Source of the DNA: Branchiostoma belcheri
Taxonomy: Eukaryota > Chordata > Leptocardii > Amphioxiformes > Branchiostomatidae
Length of the DNA: 64,000 bases
NCBI RefSeq assembly: GCF_001625305.1
Contig: NW_017802714.1
Span: 426,771-490,770, forward strand
Direction: 5' to 3'
Shown here: positions 24,130 through 37,290 of the stretch, one piece after another
Position numbering within the stretch: position 1 is the first letter of the stretch
How the letters are laid out: the number at the start of each line of letters is the position of its first letter
Program-made: the position numbers and the translations under genes
The notes under the pieces: generated by a model
What the model was told of the DNA's origin: nothing
Seen by the model: the letters and a program-made list of their open reading frames with translations, nothing else
Database searches by the model: none

Positions 24130-25576
24130 CTAACAGTCCTTGACGGGTCGTATTCAGTGGGATGATTTCACGGGAATCACGCAATTGTGCTCTTGTTTGT
24201 TTTGACATTTATACGTTTTCACATCGTAGATCATGTTACATACACATCAGAAGGCATGTGACATGTTGGCGTTTGTATCAGTGTTATGCCGGCTTTAACC
24301 ATCAAGGTTTAAAGTGCAGTTCTACATAATTCTGCCGTTTTTTGAAGGTACATTTTTGTAGAACCGGACAATTCGTGTTAGTAGAGAGCAATGACGATTA
24401 CGATTCAATTCCCTCTGACAAAGAACAGTTTTAGAGGCGGAAAAATTCGCACATTGGTGCTAATTATAGGTGCTTAAATGGAGTACGTGTATCATAGAGA
24501 CACCTTACGCACGGCCTTGCAAAATATTATACCAACAAAATATCTGCTTTTTAAAGCTTCCTGTCTAAGATAATTTTCCATTAGAAGGAAGCCGCTAAAA
24601 CGTTGTAACGGTTATACCGAGGTTTGCCCTACTTCTGTGTGCAGTTTACAAACTATTGACGTGGGGAGGGGGGTACCTAACGGCCTCAGGCGGGAAACAG
24701 GTGCACCACATACTCAAACTAGCGGTACACGTGGACTAGCGGTACCAGCAAAGGGAACCTGTCTTTAAGGGCATTATTTAACATTTTTGCACCGAAAATT
24801 GAAATATTTTATTTGAAACAAATTGAAATATTTTAGTGAAAACTAATCTATTTTAATTTACTTCCACTTGTTAACATATTTGTGCAAGTATTTTACATTA
24901 TGGTTGGCTATAAAACATCTCATATTAGAGCGCAGGTAGTTTATGGTACCACCACAAACTACCAGAATGTAAATAAACATGACTGTGTTTTCAAGTTTTA
25001 AACACATCCGTATTTTAGATAGATTATTGATACCTATTGGTGTTCCTCTTTTTCTCAATTACATATGTGACATGCTTGAAAGTCCTATCATAGAACGTAC
25101 ATTAAGCTAAATTATTCACTATGTAACTTTCTTCATCGATTATGCAAGTTAGCTCATGATATGCACTCCGTAAAATTATGACAACCCGTTAACCCTTCCT
25201 AGACTTATTATCTTCCAAATTCTAAAACAAATATACAGCTCCTGCAGTTCTAAAGAAGCTGCTAGGCGGCACAAACCCATTCCACGTCTTCCCCATGAGC
25301 CCAGAGCTATTATTATATTAATGTCACATCATGCCCCGAAAAAAATAACGTTTTAATTCTTTATAATATGTAAATCAATTTGTAAAATTAATGCGAAAAA
25401 AGCTATGATACCATACTTGTAAATGACAGAAATTTTATACCCGAGGCATATATTTGTAACTTACTACAGAGCTCATTTGAATAACTCACACTATAGCTAG
25501 AAAAGAACAACATGAGATGCAAAAATAACTGTACCCCTGTTGCGTTTTGAAATCAAATCCTTGCGGGTGTCGTGGC

Positions 25577-25766
25577 TATCTCCAAGCAGATCGATGTTTA
25601 GGGTTAGGCTTTGAAGTTTTTAAGCATTTTTATCAGTTTTTCTTTATGTACTGGTACCATTTGTTTCGCAAGCCAAACGGCTGTACATGGTAACTGCCTG
25701 GTAAATGGATACAGCCTGGCCAATTCGATACTGTCTTGCAGCCCTCAAAACATCTGCTTGGAGATA
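25577..25766. mobile_element. MITE with 14-bp inverted ends (ATCTCCAAGCAGAT)
   Basis: Left end TATCTCCAAGCAGATCG, right end CATCTGCTTGGAGATA. The inside, read on the minus strand, has GACAGTATCGAATTGGCCAG and TATCCATTTACCAGGCAGTT, shared with 18896, 30404 and 42770. Confidence 0.75.
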
Positions 25767-28144
25767 AGCTATACATATATACATATATATGTCTCCTGGG
25801 TCGGATAACGACCTTCCTACAGGAGCTAGTGATTGACAGGAGTGATTGACAGCCATACTAACCGTGGGGACCGCTACTGTCAACCTGGACTCAGCTCACC
25901 GCCTTCAGTAACATGGACATGGCGTCAGAACGTGCAGCTGAGATCTGTAGTCCAGTTTACCTGTAGTATATCATGTATTTACAGGGACACTCAGTACTCA
26001 TCTGGCTGAGTGTGTCTGCTACTCCAGGAATAAAGAAGTTGTCTGATTTGTAATGAGAGTTAAGTGGAGTGTCCAGCGTTGACAGGCGGTTGTTTAATGC
26101 AGTGGTCATTTATCACTGCCCTGTCCAGGACACATTGTGTGGCCTTAATCGGCTGCCACCTCACATGATGGACGATCGGACCCAATTGTTTACCGAGACC
26201 GACATCTTTGTTATGCCCAGATGACATTTGAGAGCAGGACACGAGCGGAGAGAAGACATAAACAGTAAAGTTGAGAGTTGGTTTTATTCTATAGTGTGTA
26301 CATATCTCTGTTTGAGAGAGTACTAGCCTTTTACACACAAGGGTCGCCAGAAGTTCGCCCAGTTTCTGTTAAACCATGATAATCCTATAATTGGTATAGC
26401 GCGGACATTGTTTCTGTTTGTCCTAGATCTCTTTGTGTTTTGTTCGCGCCCCACTGAGGGGATGAAAAACTACCATCGGCCCTCTCGACGGCCCTTTCAG
26501 CGCGACACAACGTCGGCAACGTTACCAGCCTCTCGGAAATCTGTAGAGGTCAACTAGCGGCCACTACTCCTAACAAACCGCGCCGGTGGAGAGGTAGACA
26601 GGCGGTAGAGTTGTTAGTTCGCGCCGGGGAAGAGTTGGTGACATTCCGGCAACTGTTCCCCGCACCCGAGGGATGATTTATTATATTTTCACGGACAATA
26701 CTCGATAAACGGCGCATAAAGAGATGCAACAAGCTGTAGCATATCGGACCTACTCACTCTATTAAAGCCGCATGAATGATAATAGACGGGCGGTGGTCAG
26801 TTGCCACCGGGAAGATTTTTCACCCCGGTCTGTCAGACTGGACAAAAAACGGCATTCAAAAGAACGGCTATTCAACCATCGAGCAAAGAAACTCACAACC
26901 TCTGTACAGAAATAAAGCTAGCATCTGCCAGTGCCAACTGCTGGGAGCTGGAACAGGCTTGCACGGGAGAGGCTGCCAAGTAAGACATTTAGAGAGGCTC
27001 AGTCAAATGAATCGCTTAGAAAATTAATTTCACTTGGCACACCAGCCATCTGCACATAGCTTATACATAATTACACACATCACACATACACTCACATACA
27101 CACACAGCTACAGTACAGTCAGTACACTCGTGGATACGCCATTCGACGTCCTTGTTTATTGTAATGATGAAGAAGGTCTTATGACATAAACTACATGAAC
27201 ATAGTGTGTACAATCTGTATGAAAAGTGCGAAAGACCGTTAACAAAGGGTCCTGGTAGGCACTACCGATTCGAAAAGATTAAAACGGTTCAGTTTTCTTT
27301 TAAGTTTGTCCAGATCGCAAGCAAGCAATCTGTTTAATTTGTTTGGCGGTCTTTTTGTTGCAGCAGGCTATAGTAAATGGAAAAATGTCAAGGCTACTCA
27401 AAATAACACTGCCGCTCATCCGTTATATGTTATTTGGTATTCTAGATATAACAAATCATGTATGTTATAGACTACTGCAATTATAGGTGTATCTCTGACC
27501 AAGACAAAGAACAGTTCTGGTGCATATTTACACTGTGAGTGTTATGCTTAGGTCACATTTCCAAACCGGGGCCCGGCCGGGCTGTTTGTATGTAGGGAAA
27601 GTTAACAATTCATATCAAGAATATACAGAAATAGTGATTGATTATTGCCCATGATTATTACTAAAAACTTTTATGTGCTTTGTTGAAGTTTATATCGTAC
27701 TTTTCGTTCCAAAAAGCTGCCCGGCCGGGCCCCGTGTGGGAATTGTGTTTCAGCATAAGGGACAACAAAGCCGGAAAGCTCTGCATGTACATCAAACGTT
27801 GTGCAGGTACCGTAGACCGTGGTAGCCAGCGACACTAGGGAGCCGGCGGTAACTACGTATACGGAGGATGGCACCCAGGGCTTAGACTTTAGACGTATAT
27901 TTTGACATTCATCCAATCTGACGAAAAAAGACACTTCCAGAGGATAGGTCCGTATCTCCTGATCAACTGTTGACAACACATCATACTACTGTACGTGTTT
28001 GGGACGACCTCAACTGTACGTCTTCGGTCAGTACCTAAAAATCGCCTTCATCTTGAAGTCTTCTCTGAAAAGTAGATCGAGGATGGTAAAAGAAAACTGT
28101 AGAATGAAATTCAACCCTTTTTTTCTCGAATGAGACAATGAATC

Positions 28145-28460
28145 GAATTTTATGGTTATTAAATGTACCCAATTCAGCGTTAGGGCTTGGAAATGAGGAT
28201 TTTCAAGGTCAATATTCAAGTCACTAATCTTCATAATGCCGAAAATTGTGACGGAAAATGGTTACTGTTAGGATACTGGGCTGATTTTTCGGGTACCACT
28301 AAAAAAAAGAACTCATCTTTGGGCTTGTTTCCGTACTGTTTTAAATGCTTAACGTATGATACACCGATGCGAATGTGCTAATGTGGGGGTATATGTGTCA
28401 ATATCATACAGCTTCATTCAGACTATTTGCCGTCCTGAAATCGCACTGGATGTCTTTAAC
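28145..28460. repeat. Dispersed repeat, partner of 22230-22465
   Basis: Contains GGTACCACTAAAAAAAAGAA, CATCTTTGGGCTTGTTTC and TGAAATCGCACTGGATGTC. Related pieces occur near 2364-2590, 5990-6060, 50150-50235 and 54970-55370. Confidence 0.55.
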
Positions 28461-28503
28461 AATCAAAGTAAAGCAGTGGTTTTCAGCGATACTGAGAGCC
28501 AAG

Positions 28504-28655
28504 TAGCCTCAGTAGCAGGCTTATAGAACTGGGGGTTTGGTGGTCTTCGGCTGTTTTCTGATTAGCCTCCGTAGCAGGCTTATAGAACTGGGGGTTTGGT
28601 GGTCTTCGGCTGTTTTCTGATTAGCCCAGTTCTAAAAGCGGGGGTAATTCAACCA
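28504..28655. repeat. 59-bp tandem duplication with inverted remnant
   Basis: Two copies of TAGCCTC(A/C)GTAGCAGGCTT followed by ATAGAACTGGGGGTTTGGTG start at 28504 and 28563. A partial third begins at 28622, and a partly inverted copy of the motif lies near 28720-28760. Confidence 0.85.
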
Positions 28656-28960
28656 GGTCGGCTATGCTGTCTATATGCAATCAGAAAATAGCACATAAAA
28701 GATCCCAAAGACGCTGAAGAACCCCCAAACCCCCAGTTTTTGGCATGCTGTGGAGGCTAAAGCCTGAACTTTAGATGACACGGAAGCGGCGCTCACTTGA
28801 CTTTCTGACTCCGGCGTTACCCCGGTCACGGCGTGCGCGGCTGGGGTATGGCAGACCCTTGGGCAGGCCATGGATCAACAACTCCACATGCCGGGGAGAA
28901 CCGCTCTCCCAACCACAGAACACTGCCACACGGAGGTTTATCAAAGTAGTCTGATAGAAG

Positions 28961-29045
28961 AAGAAGAACTTTATTGAGAAGTTTATTGCAAATCCTTGCC
29001 CGGAGGCTAATTGCAAATTACAAACATTGAAACATTGAAACAGAA
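28961..29045 (-). mobile_element. Short LINE 3' tail
   Basis: On the minus strand: TTAGCCTCCGGGCAAGGATT, TGCAATAAACTTCTCAATAAAG and a TTC-rich tail. The same tail type is seen near 3970 (+), 12352 (+) and 30211-30265 (-). Confidence 0.55.
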
Positions 29046-30158
29046 TATAAAATAACAAAAAAAAATCTACATAATGAAAGTTAGTTGTCTAAAGCTATAG
29101 CTATGTCTAAAACTATGTCTAAGGGGTTTGACTTCTCTTTTGTAAACCATGGAAGACGTAAATGCCCCACCCTTTCAAAAATTAGTGGGTTTTGGGAAGT
29201 TTAAAAGAATAATTTTTTTCTTTTTTGCACGACAACTGAACACTGTACAGTGTCACAATGGCAACGATTATTGAACATAGTACAAAAAAAAGGAAAAAAG
29301 AAAAGGTGCAGAATGGAAATTGACAACTTAATTACCAGATATCGTGAGCTAATACGGTATACAATCAAGTAGGGCTGATCATGATTTTTGGATTTTTTTC
29401 AGATAACGAAACGGTCTTTTATGTACATGTTTTTGCACCTATTTTTTGCATTGTAGTTGTTGTATTAAAATGTATACATATACATCTGTTCATAGAGTCG
29501 AGTCTGTTGAAATATGTTGTACTAGGTTTGATAAATGTGAATAGCTTACTTACGTAAAACATCATATCTAGAGCATTCCATGATAAATATACACTCTACG
29601 TATACATGTATGCTGTTTTTATGCTGGAATTGGTCAGTGTTAGACAAAAAGCACAAGCAAACGTATTTTCTCTGAAGATAGCCTTCAGAATTAAGTGCGT
29701 AGAAAATATTGTGTCTGAGGTAGACATGATCAAAGAAAGTGAAAATACATAGTCGATTCTACTTCGTCCGTGGCAACTCTTTGATAACAAAACATGATGT
29801 GAGATGTATACTTCTAACATACAGTATACCACAGATATTTTTGCCAACTTTTAAGAACCCATAATATAGACGATTTCAACATACAAAAAATATTTAAAAA
29901 ATGAAGCATACGGTGAATATATGACCAAGGCTACTCCGTGTGAAAACGAACTGTGTATTTTATTCAAGAGATTCCGTCTAATAAGAGACTTTCGTTTATT
30001 TGTTTCCATTTTCTCCACCCAACGTTCACTCGAACTGCACCGCTGTCTTTTGTATGTCATTATTATGGTTCTCTATAACAATGAACTCTGTTATGTGATA
30101 AACCGATTCCGTATAGCATTTGGTGTACTGGAGTCACTTGACGTCTGTTTTAAATGTT

Positions 30159-30189
30159 CTAAACAATAACGATTTTCGTTATTGTTTAG
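30159..30189. repeat. Perfect hairpin, 14-bp stem, 3-nt loop
   Basis: CTAAACAATAACGA, TTT loop, then its reverse complement. It sits alone; no U tract follows, so there is no reason to call it a terminator. Confidence 0.9.
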
Positions 30190-30403
30190 TCGTTTGACAC
30201 ATCGTCGTTTACAGAAAGAAAGTTTATTACAAATTCATGCCCAAGGACTAATTGCAAGAACACAGAACATGATAGAATAACAGTAAAATGACCATAAATG
30301 ATATTACTAATGCTACTTTTAATACCGTTATTGTTCGGTTTGAGTTCTTTTCTGTGTTCTGTGGAGTATGTAATGCCCGGTGTCTTATATGCCGTGAGGC
30401 ATA

Positions 30404-30557
30404 ATCTCCAAGCAGATTTTTTGGTGGGGGTAAGACAGTATCAAATTGGCCAAACTGTAACCATTTCCCCACCCAAGGTGGTGGTGGTGGTAGAGACAAA
30501 AACGGGCCATATATAAAAAGCAAACGATCTTCGACCACCAACCTCTGCTTGGAGAGT
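30404..30557. mobile_element. MITE-like element, CTCCAAGCAGA family
   Basis: Ends AATCTCCAAGCAGATTT and CCTCTGCTTGGAGAG form an inverted repeat. The inside shares AGACAGTATCAAATTGGCCA with the copy at 25577-25766. Confidence 0.7.
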
Positions 30558-32292
30558 AGTGAGACAGGCGATCTGAATGTGGTCTGACCTTGTGACCTTG
30601 TGGTCGCCATGACAGTTTGAGGTACATAACTACCAGCCATGTTGACTGGTGTAGAGAGTGCTCAAGATCAGGACAAATATTCAGAAGTGTTCCCTTATGA
30701 CTCACAGAGACATCAGGGATGGTTTCAATTTCGTACTGCACACACGTCGAATTTTTTTATTTATTAGGCCACAGCAAGTTAATTTTTATGGATAACATTA
30801 AATTTCGGATGATTTTGGAGAAAAAACAAGAAATTTTGTTGCCTTCTGACAGTGGTCAACACGCCAAAAATATCTGTTGCCATGCCGGAAGGTGAATGGT
30901 AGATAACTATGAAGAGAGGAGACAAGAAAAGGCTCTGATTTAATGTTTTGTTTCTTACTTTGATGCAGTGATATGCGGCGATGCTGGCTGTGTATATGTG
31001 ATGTTCCCATTGAATCAAAACCATTTCTACAATGATGGAGTCAATATTTTAAAATGTAGGAACCTTGTTTTTTCAGCCCGCCTTGTTTTTTTTCGCCCGC
31101 TCGCATTGGATTTGGCGTCTGCGGAGGATGTCATCCATAAAATTTACTTGCTGTGACCTTAGACAATATGCAAAACAAGACACGGGGTTGACAACTCTAG
31201 CAAAGCGCTGATTGTAGTCACAACGCCGACAAATATGATAACAAATAACAAAACAGAAATAGGTAGGAAAACAGGTAATGCAAGATCGTATATAAAATGC
31301 GGTAATTTTTGTACACAGTTCAAAATTTAGTCGGGTAGGAACCGAGTTTTTTAATCGTTTTCCTTGTAGTTTTACGTGCTCAACTTCCGTTAAAGCATAA
31401 AAGGGCACAAAAGCCTATATTCGCTGTCTTATGCGTTATCCAGTGTTGATTCGTCCGCCTGTCACTGATGCAACTGACACCAAGTATTTCATATAGATAT
31501 ACAAAAAGCTTAACACATTTTGATCTTTTTTTTTTATTCATTTTGTGTATACAAGTATTCTGAGGTATTTTCATTGAATACAACGCTGAGAAAAGATGAA
31601 CTTAAGATACACGTAAAATACATTCCCCAAGGGGCAAAAGAAAAACTTTTATGTCACGCCAATTTGATTTTTTTTTCAAATTTTTCACCCACTCAAGTTT
31701 GACCGAACGGGGTCCAAATGGACCCAATTTGGTTTTTCTTTCAAATTTATATTCCTTTTTTCATTCTTTCAGTGATCTGTGCACATATATTGGTTAAACA
31801 TAGTAAGACTAAGAGGTATATTTTGGCACGATTAAGTGTAAAAAATTTCAGCTCATTATCATAGCCATTATTACCTTCCCCTCGCCTAGAGGTATGAGAT
31901 CGTGGAACTCTAGTTTGTTAATGCGTCACATGTACGTATTTATGACGTCATGATGACGTGTTGGAGATGGTTAGCGTCCCGGACATCAGGTTTCACTGAA
32001 GTCCGGGGTCATCACAAGTTTACCGCTCAGTGAAAAATGTTGACAAAACAACGTCCTGCAAAGAGATGGTGGGTGATGTTACCAGGGTATCGTATGTTAT
32101 TGAATTAAGGTATCGTGAAATTATTACTGATGTTACAGACTGTTTATAGAGAGTGCCCGAGTCTATAGCTGGTCGGATGCAGCAGGAATACGAGCGTACC
32201 ACATTTTTACGGTTAACCCAGGTCACAGGCCATCGCGGACAGACAGGCAGAACTATCTCCATGAAATATAGAGGTATTGTTTTCGGTGTGTA

Positions 32293-32294
32293 TA

Positions 32295-32366
<72 letters not shown>

Positions 32367-32440
32367 TGTGTCTGTGTGTGTGTCTGTGTGTGTGTGCGCG
32401 CGCGCGTGCGTGTGTGTTTGTGTGTGTGGTATGTGGGTAG
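32293..32440. repeat. (TG)n microsatellite with CG-rich interruption
   Basis: About 140 bp of TG repeats with TGTC interruptions and a GCGCGCGCGTGCG block near 32397-32411. Confidence 0.95.
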
Positions 32441-33465
32441 GTCTTGAGAAGGCAAAGGTCAAGGTCGACTTTGTGTCTTTCAACATTGAGTTCAACAAAC
32501 TCATACCTTCTCCAGATGATGTTAACTTTTACGACAGACGAATTGTAACTTTCATTGATTATACAAGTAAAATATCATTTGCATATATATGCATGAAAAA
32601 TATGAAACTTAACGAATTGGCAGAAGTACAAGACTGGTGAACCTTCATCTGGAAAAGCCTGGAGGAAGTGTTATAAAAGGAACAATGGATTTTCATGATT
32701 TGGGTTATGTAAATAGCTCAGACAGATACACAATAAGACCCAAGTTATGGAAGTCAGTAGTTTATTTGAATAATTTAGGAGGAAATTCTCTATTTCTAGT
32801 GTTTTACATAATAGGATATTGATACTTGTGAGATGTTTAGTGTATAGCAGATGGAACATTCACTGATACCAATTATCAATAAATGGCTCGTTTGCATAAT
32901 GGTATGGTTTATTAGTTGTGAATGTTGGGAAATTCATACTTGTGGCATGCGTAAGTTAGTTGAAGGTGAATATCACTATTAATAGCTAATGAAATGGAAT
33001 CCTGCCAAAGGATATGACTTTCAGACATATGCTGCGTATGTAATTTGCGTAGGAAGGACCATCAACCAACATAAATTATACTAAGTAAGTACAGCCTTTC
33101 TTCCATGATCAATGAGACAAAATAAAACAGTAAAATGTACAAACATTTAAGCTACACGACAAGCGGGATTCCTGCCCTGGTCAAACGACTAAATGAACTG
33201 TAGACCATGAACTTTTGTTACTCATTCTAGTAGCCGTAATTGTACACCGTGTTTTCATTCACTTTCCACACAGCTACATTGTATTGAAGGTGTAATACGC
33301 AACTTAATGCTCCTGTAGTTTTTAAACTAAATATTTGGTTTTAAATTTAACTATATTTTCAAATTTTATGAATGTATATAGTTTGTCGTAAATGACATGA
33401 TGTCAGAATAGGCCTCGCAATTCTGCCATCATAGCTGCCAGGAGGCTTGTGCGTACATTTTCTTG

Positions 33466-33560
33466 TTCTTGTAATAATAAACCATTCTACTACTACTCCT
33501 ACTACTACTACTACTACTACTGCTACTACACTACTACTACTACTACTACTACTAGCTGCA
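33466..33560. repeat. LINE-type tail plus (CTA)n microsatellite
   Basis: TTGTAATAATAAACCATT precedes about 60 bp of CTA repeats, as expected of a retrotransposon 3' end with a simple-repeat tail. Confidence 0.7.
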
Positions 33561-34031
33561 GATATTTCATGAAGGTATGAGATCTCTGAACTCTATGGAT
33601 ACAGTGAGCTGAGTCAGAAAATTAAAATGACAAGCAGAAGATATCAATGTATGGGAGGAATGGTTAAGTATATGATACCCAGATGAGTACACTTAAGTGA
33701 CTTGAACTTTGAATTCTAGAGACCCAGACCCCCCACCACTACCAAAACTAAAACAAACTTAGTGAATTTAGAAACAATAGAAAAATAATGCAATACATAC
33801 ATATGATAATTTTGGAAAAATGAAGCAAATTTTCCGTGGGACGTAGCACACCAGAACCGCCAGTAGCGGACGATATTGTCTATGTGGGCTTTTCATTGAC
33901 GTCATGATAATGACAATGTGAATACCTGGCAGGCGGGTGGATTACAGGAGCTGTCTGTTACCGTGTAGAACAAACCTACTGTACATGTCATCCAACATGG
34001 CGCAAGTGACGTCATATGAAATATTACAAAG

Positions 34032-34470
34032 ATGAGAATTTGTAGCCATAAATTGAATATAGAATTGGTAAGATATAAAAAAATCCCTCGCGACCAGAGG
34101 TTTTGTCCATTCTGTGCCAATGATATTGAAGACGAACAACATTTTATTATGGATTGTCCACTATATAACGATAAACGCACAAAGCTGTTCAACCTTCTCT
34201 CCGCTTGCTCAACAGAAGTTGTTACATTTCATGCTATAGATACATTTAATTTCATCCTAGATGGTAATAACCCTTACTGTGTACAAATAGGTAAATATAT
34301 CAAAGAATGTTTAGACCTTAGAACAAGTAGTATTAGTTGACTCATCTATTGTCTTGTACGTGGGTTAATTTCGTTGTACCCATATATTTGTCTGTATATC
34401 TACATGCAGTCTTACACCTTACGAAAGTCGCTGTACTTTTGTTGTGTCAATAAAGTATATGTATGAAATG
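34032..34470 (+). mobile_element. LINE 3' end: zinc-knuckle C-terminus of a reverse transcriptase ORF
   Basis: The frame 34032-34340 reads MRICSHKLNIELVRYKKIPR, then RFCPFCANDIEDEQHFIMDC, a CxxC-H-C zinc motif found after the RT domain of several non-LTR elements. It ends IKECLDLRTSSIS, then stop. The 3' UTR ends GTCGCTGTACTTTTGTTGTG TCAATAAAG. The UTR and last codons recur at 61340-61517. It is 5'-truncated. Confidence 0.8.
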
Positions 34471-34737
34471 CCCGTATGCTGTAACGTAAAGCACGTTTGG
34501 TGTCCATGTTTATTCACGTGATCACCGGAACGCCGACAACTATCTCACTAATTCGACCTTGTGCGCAGACATCTGTTTGTCATTAACCACCACATACACA
34601 TGGTAGACCACATTAAATATTCATGCACACTTTTTCGCCCAATCAAGAACGCAGATGTCAGTTTGTGTTGGCTTCAACAAAAGAAGGGTTAGGACAGACG
34701 CATGCTTTTTTTTATTCTAACATTTCATGACTAGACA

Positions 34738-34955
34738 TGGTGACGGCACACTCAAGTTATATCAACTTATTTTATGCCATCACCAACGCAGAGGACAAAT
34801 ACAGGACAAGACTGTACTCATTTTTACTTGAGTTAAGTGAGGAAAGTCGTGTCAAGTGCCTTTCACAAGGGCACAAGATCGGTGGCATGCCAGGACTCGA
34901 ACCCGGGATCTTTTGGTTCCGAGTAAAGCACTATGCCGTTACGCCACACAACCCC
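34738..34955 (-). mobile_element. tRNA-derived SINE, near full length
   Basis: The minus strand begins GGGGTTGTGTGGCGTAACGG, with an A-box-like TGGCGTAACGGC, then a B box GGTTCGAGTCC inside ATCCCGGGTTCGAGTCCTGG. A non-tRNA tail continues to 34738 and matches 2868-3044. A frame across it (34737-34979) is a by-product. Confidence 0.85.
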
Positions 34956-36182
34956 ACGACACATGTACATCAACGTTGATTGCGTTGCGTGCAGATAATA
35001 GTGAGTTTCTGAAGTGATGAGTTTGAAGGATTTAACCCGATCTAAAGCTACAGTCACGTTTCTTTGTCCTCACTTTGTGAATCACTCCATTCCTAGATTA
35101 AATTCAAACACAACACTAGAAAGACCGACATTTGCTCGTGAGCAAATACAGCATATTTCACTCCACCTCCCTCCGCATCCCCGTATGAAGAATAATGATA
35201 AAGTTATGAATTCAAACAAAATAAAAGAGAAACTTTCCCGTCGGATGGACAAAATTAAGAATGGTCGTACTATCAGAATTTTTTAGGTATCTTTTATAAA
35301 TTGAAAGAAACAAATAACAACAAATTGATTATTACTATAGTGATATTACTAGTAGTATAAAAAGGCGTCAATTTCTCTGCGCCTGGTTTTACTATCTTCG
35401 CATGTGGTCTGCAGTGAAGAATAAAGTTTTGGGCAATGCTCAAGTTGAAGAACAAGTATTAAAAAACATAATGCAGACAGTGCAAGTTTTCCTTTGACTA
35501 TATTGGCAGCCGTGAGAGTAGCGAAAGGACTTATAAAATTAGCTCTGTAGATCTAGTCACCAGAAAGCCAAGATGAATCACGTCAATGGTAGAGTTCTGA
35601 TTAACAACAAGATTTCAGAGATGTCATACCTCCATGACATATTTACAGCTTTTGTAAATATGGCTGTTTTATAGTGCAAGTAGGGTTTACTATGAAAGTG
35701 AGGTCGCAATTAGTACAATCTGTTTAAATTGATGGTCTTATCTATTCAAATTACATATATGTGTAAAAGTCTTATCTTTTGGAAGACTTCCATTTTAACG
35801 TTTCTTCATTAGTTATGCAAAGGACCTTTACATTTAAATAACCTATAACATAGCGATGTTCATCACAAGTATGAAATTCCATCATTTATCACTACAAACT
35901 TTGGCATTTTCGTATCAGTTATCAAGTGAGGGCCTATTATATTTGTATGATTGGCATCTGTTTATGTTCCACCTGCCATACAGTACACGTTACATGTAAT
36001 GAAGTCACATTACATAAAACAAGGAAATTTTCTCATTAATTATTCAAATCAGGTCCTCATTTGCATTATTTGCATATCAATGTGTACATCTCTGTCAGCT
36101 ACATGCCAAAATCATGAACCTTTATAATTGCTTATTTCTTCTCTAAGATTAGCCCTCTAAGACTTTAACCAAAACGCCCCTA

Positions 36183-36300
36183 GGCCTAGCCTGGGTACCA
36201 TCCCCAGTAGTATATTCGCCAGCTCTATAACTGGCCAGTTATAGAGCTGTTATAGCTGGCGAATATACTACTGGGGTTGGCACCCAGGCTACCCTAGGCC
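36183..36300. mobile_element. Foldback element with CCTAGCCTGGGTACC ends
   Basis: Arms GCCTGGGTACCATCCCCAGT and CTGGGGTTGGCACCCAGGC enclose an inner 24-bp perfect palindrome around TAACTGGCCAGTTA. The AGCCTGGGTAC ends recur at 50465-50528. Confidence 0.85.
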
Positions 36301-36392
36301 TGCAGTTCCAGAACAAGCTTTTAGGGGAACCAAACCTAAATCACTTTTTCCTCCCATGAAAAGAATTTTAATAAAAGTCAAAGCCCTATAGC

Positions 36393-36640
36393 ATGTCTAA
36401 GACAAAAGACACACAAAAAATAGTTGCGCTGCAGTACGAAGGACAGCCGCCAGGAGGCCCACATTTGACCTTAACCTTTGTCCTCACCACATACCAAATA
36501 TCATCACAATCCATTGTAACCTATGCTCACCACAAATATTCGGCAACACAGACACACACAGAGACCAAAAACAATTTCTGCATTTTCATGGAGGTAACTC
36601 AAACAATCGGGAGCGTTAGGACGGAAATTTACGTTCATAT
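36393..36640. repeat. Dispersed repeat fragment
   Basis: GGAGGCCCACATTTGACCTT, ACCACATACCAAATATCATC and an ACACAGACACACACAGAG run resemble the 61845-62000 piece (CAAGACCTACCCGCATACCA, then ACAGACAGACAGGCAGAC). The frame 36393-36803 is not supported as coding. Confidence 0.4.
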
Positions 36641-37194
36641 GATGAAGAAGAGTGATAACCTTTCCGGGTACGGTACAATCCAATCATGCCCAGTTGCTGA
36701 GGTCCTGTCGGGGCGGTATGGACGGCAGGTCCCGCTGATTCCCGCCAGGAGCACAGGTCGGCGCATCCGCGTCAGTCAAGCCGGATTACCATTGCTAATT
36801 TAATCAACTGCGGACGGCGTGGTTTGGTGAGTCAGCGGCGTGCCAGGGTTTTAATCTGCAGCGCCTGTCGCTGGGTCGTTCTGCCGACCTCCGCAAACAC
36901 GAGCTAGCGCTCATCCCTACATGTAAGTTTGTAAGGCCTAGGAAAAATTATTGTGTTTCCTGTTTCAGTCCTGAAATAATCAGGGTCGGTAGGTAGGGGT
37001 TATCTTTTTTTTTTCTTTTTCTTTTTTTTTATTAGACTGGCGATCTCTGGCGCTATCAATACAGTATAACAAGTGCATGCGTGCAAGTAAAACTGACCCT
37101 TATATTTTCAATGACAACGTTAGAAAACCAATTGTACAACGTTTCATCGCTAATGTGTCAGATCATGGAGCTAGGAAACGTCGATCACCTCAAC

Positions 37195-37290
37195 ACAACT
37201 TGTAAAGGTGTCAATGCACCTCTTTTGTACTCCCTTCCACTTGTATATCTGGTGGTAAACTGAAATAAACAAATAAACAAACAAAAGATT
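37195..37290 (+). mobile_element. LINE 3' tail, (AATAAACA)n type
   Basis: AACTTGTAAAGGTGTCAATG, CACCTCTTTTGTACTCCCTT and an AAATAAACAAATAAACAAAC tail. Near-identical to 46095-46175. Confidence 0.7.

Noticed and set aside
30248..30741. Overlapping minus-strand frames of 118-130 codons
   Set aside because: They run through the MITE at 30404-30557 and show no domain.
32253..32504. Open frames across the TG repeat
   Set aside because: They are products of the dinucleotide repeat on both strands.
34880..34955. Functional tRNA gene
   Set aside because: The tRNA-like head continues into a SINE tail shared with 2868-3044, and it does not fold into an intact cloverleaf by eye.
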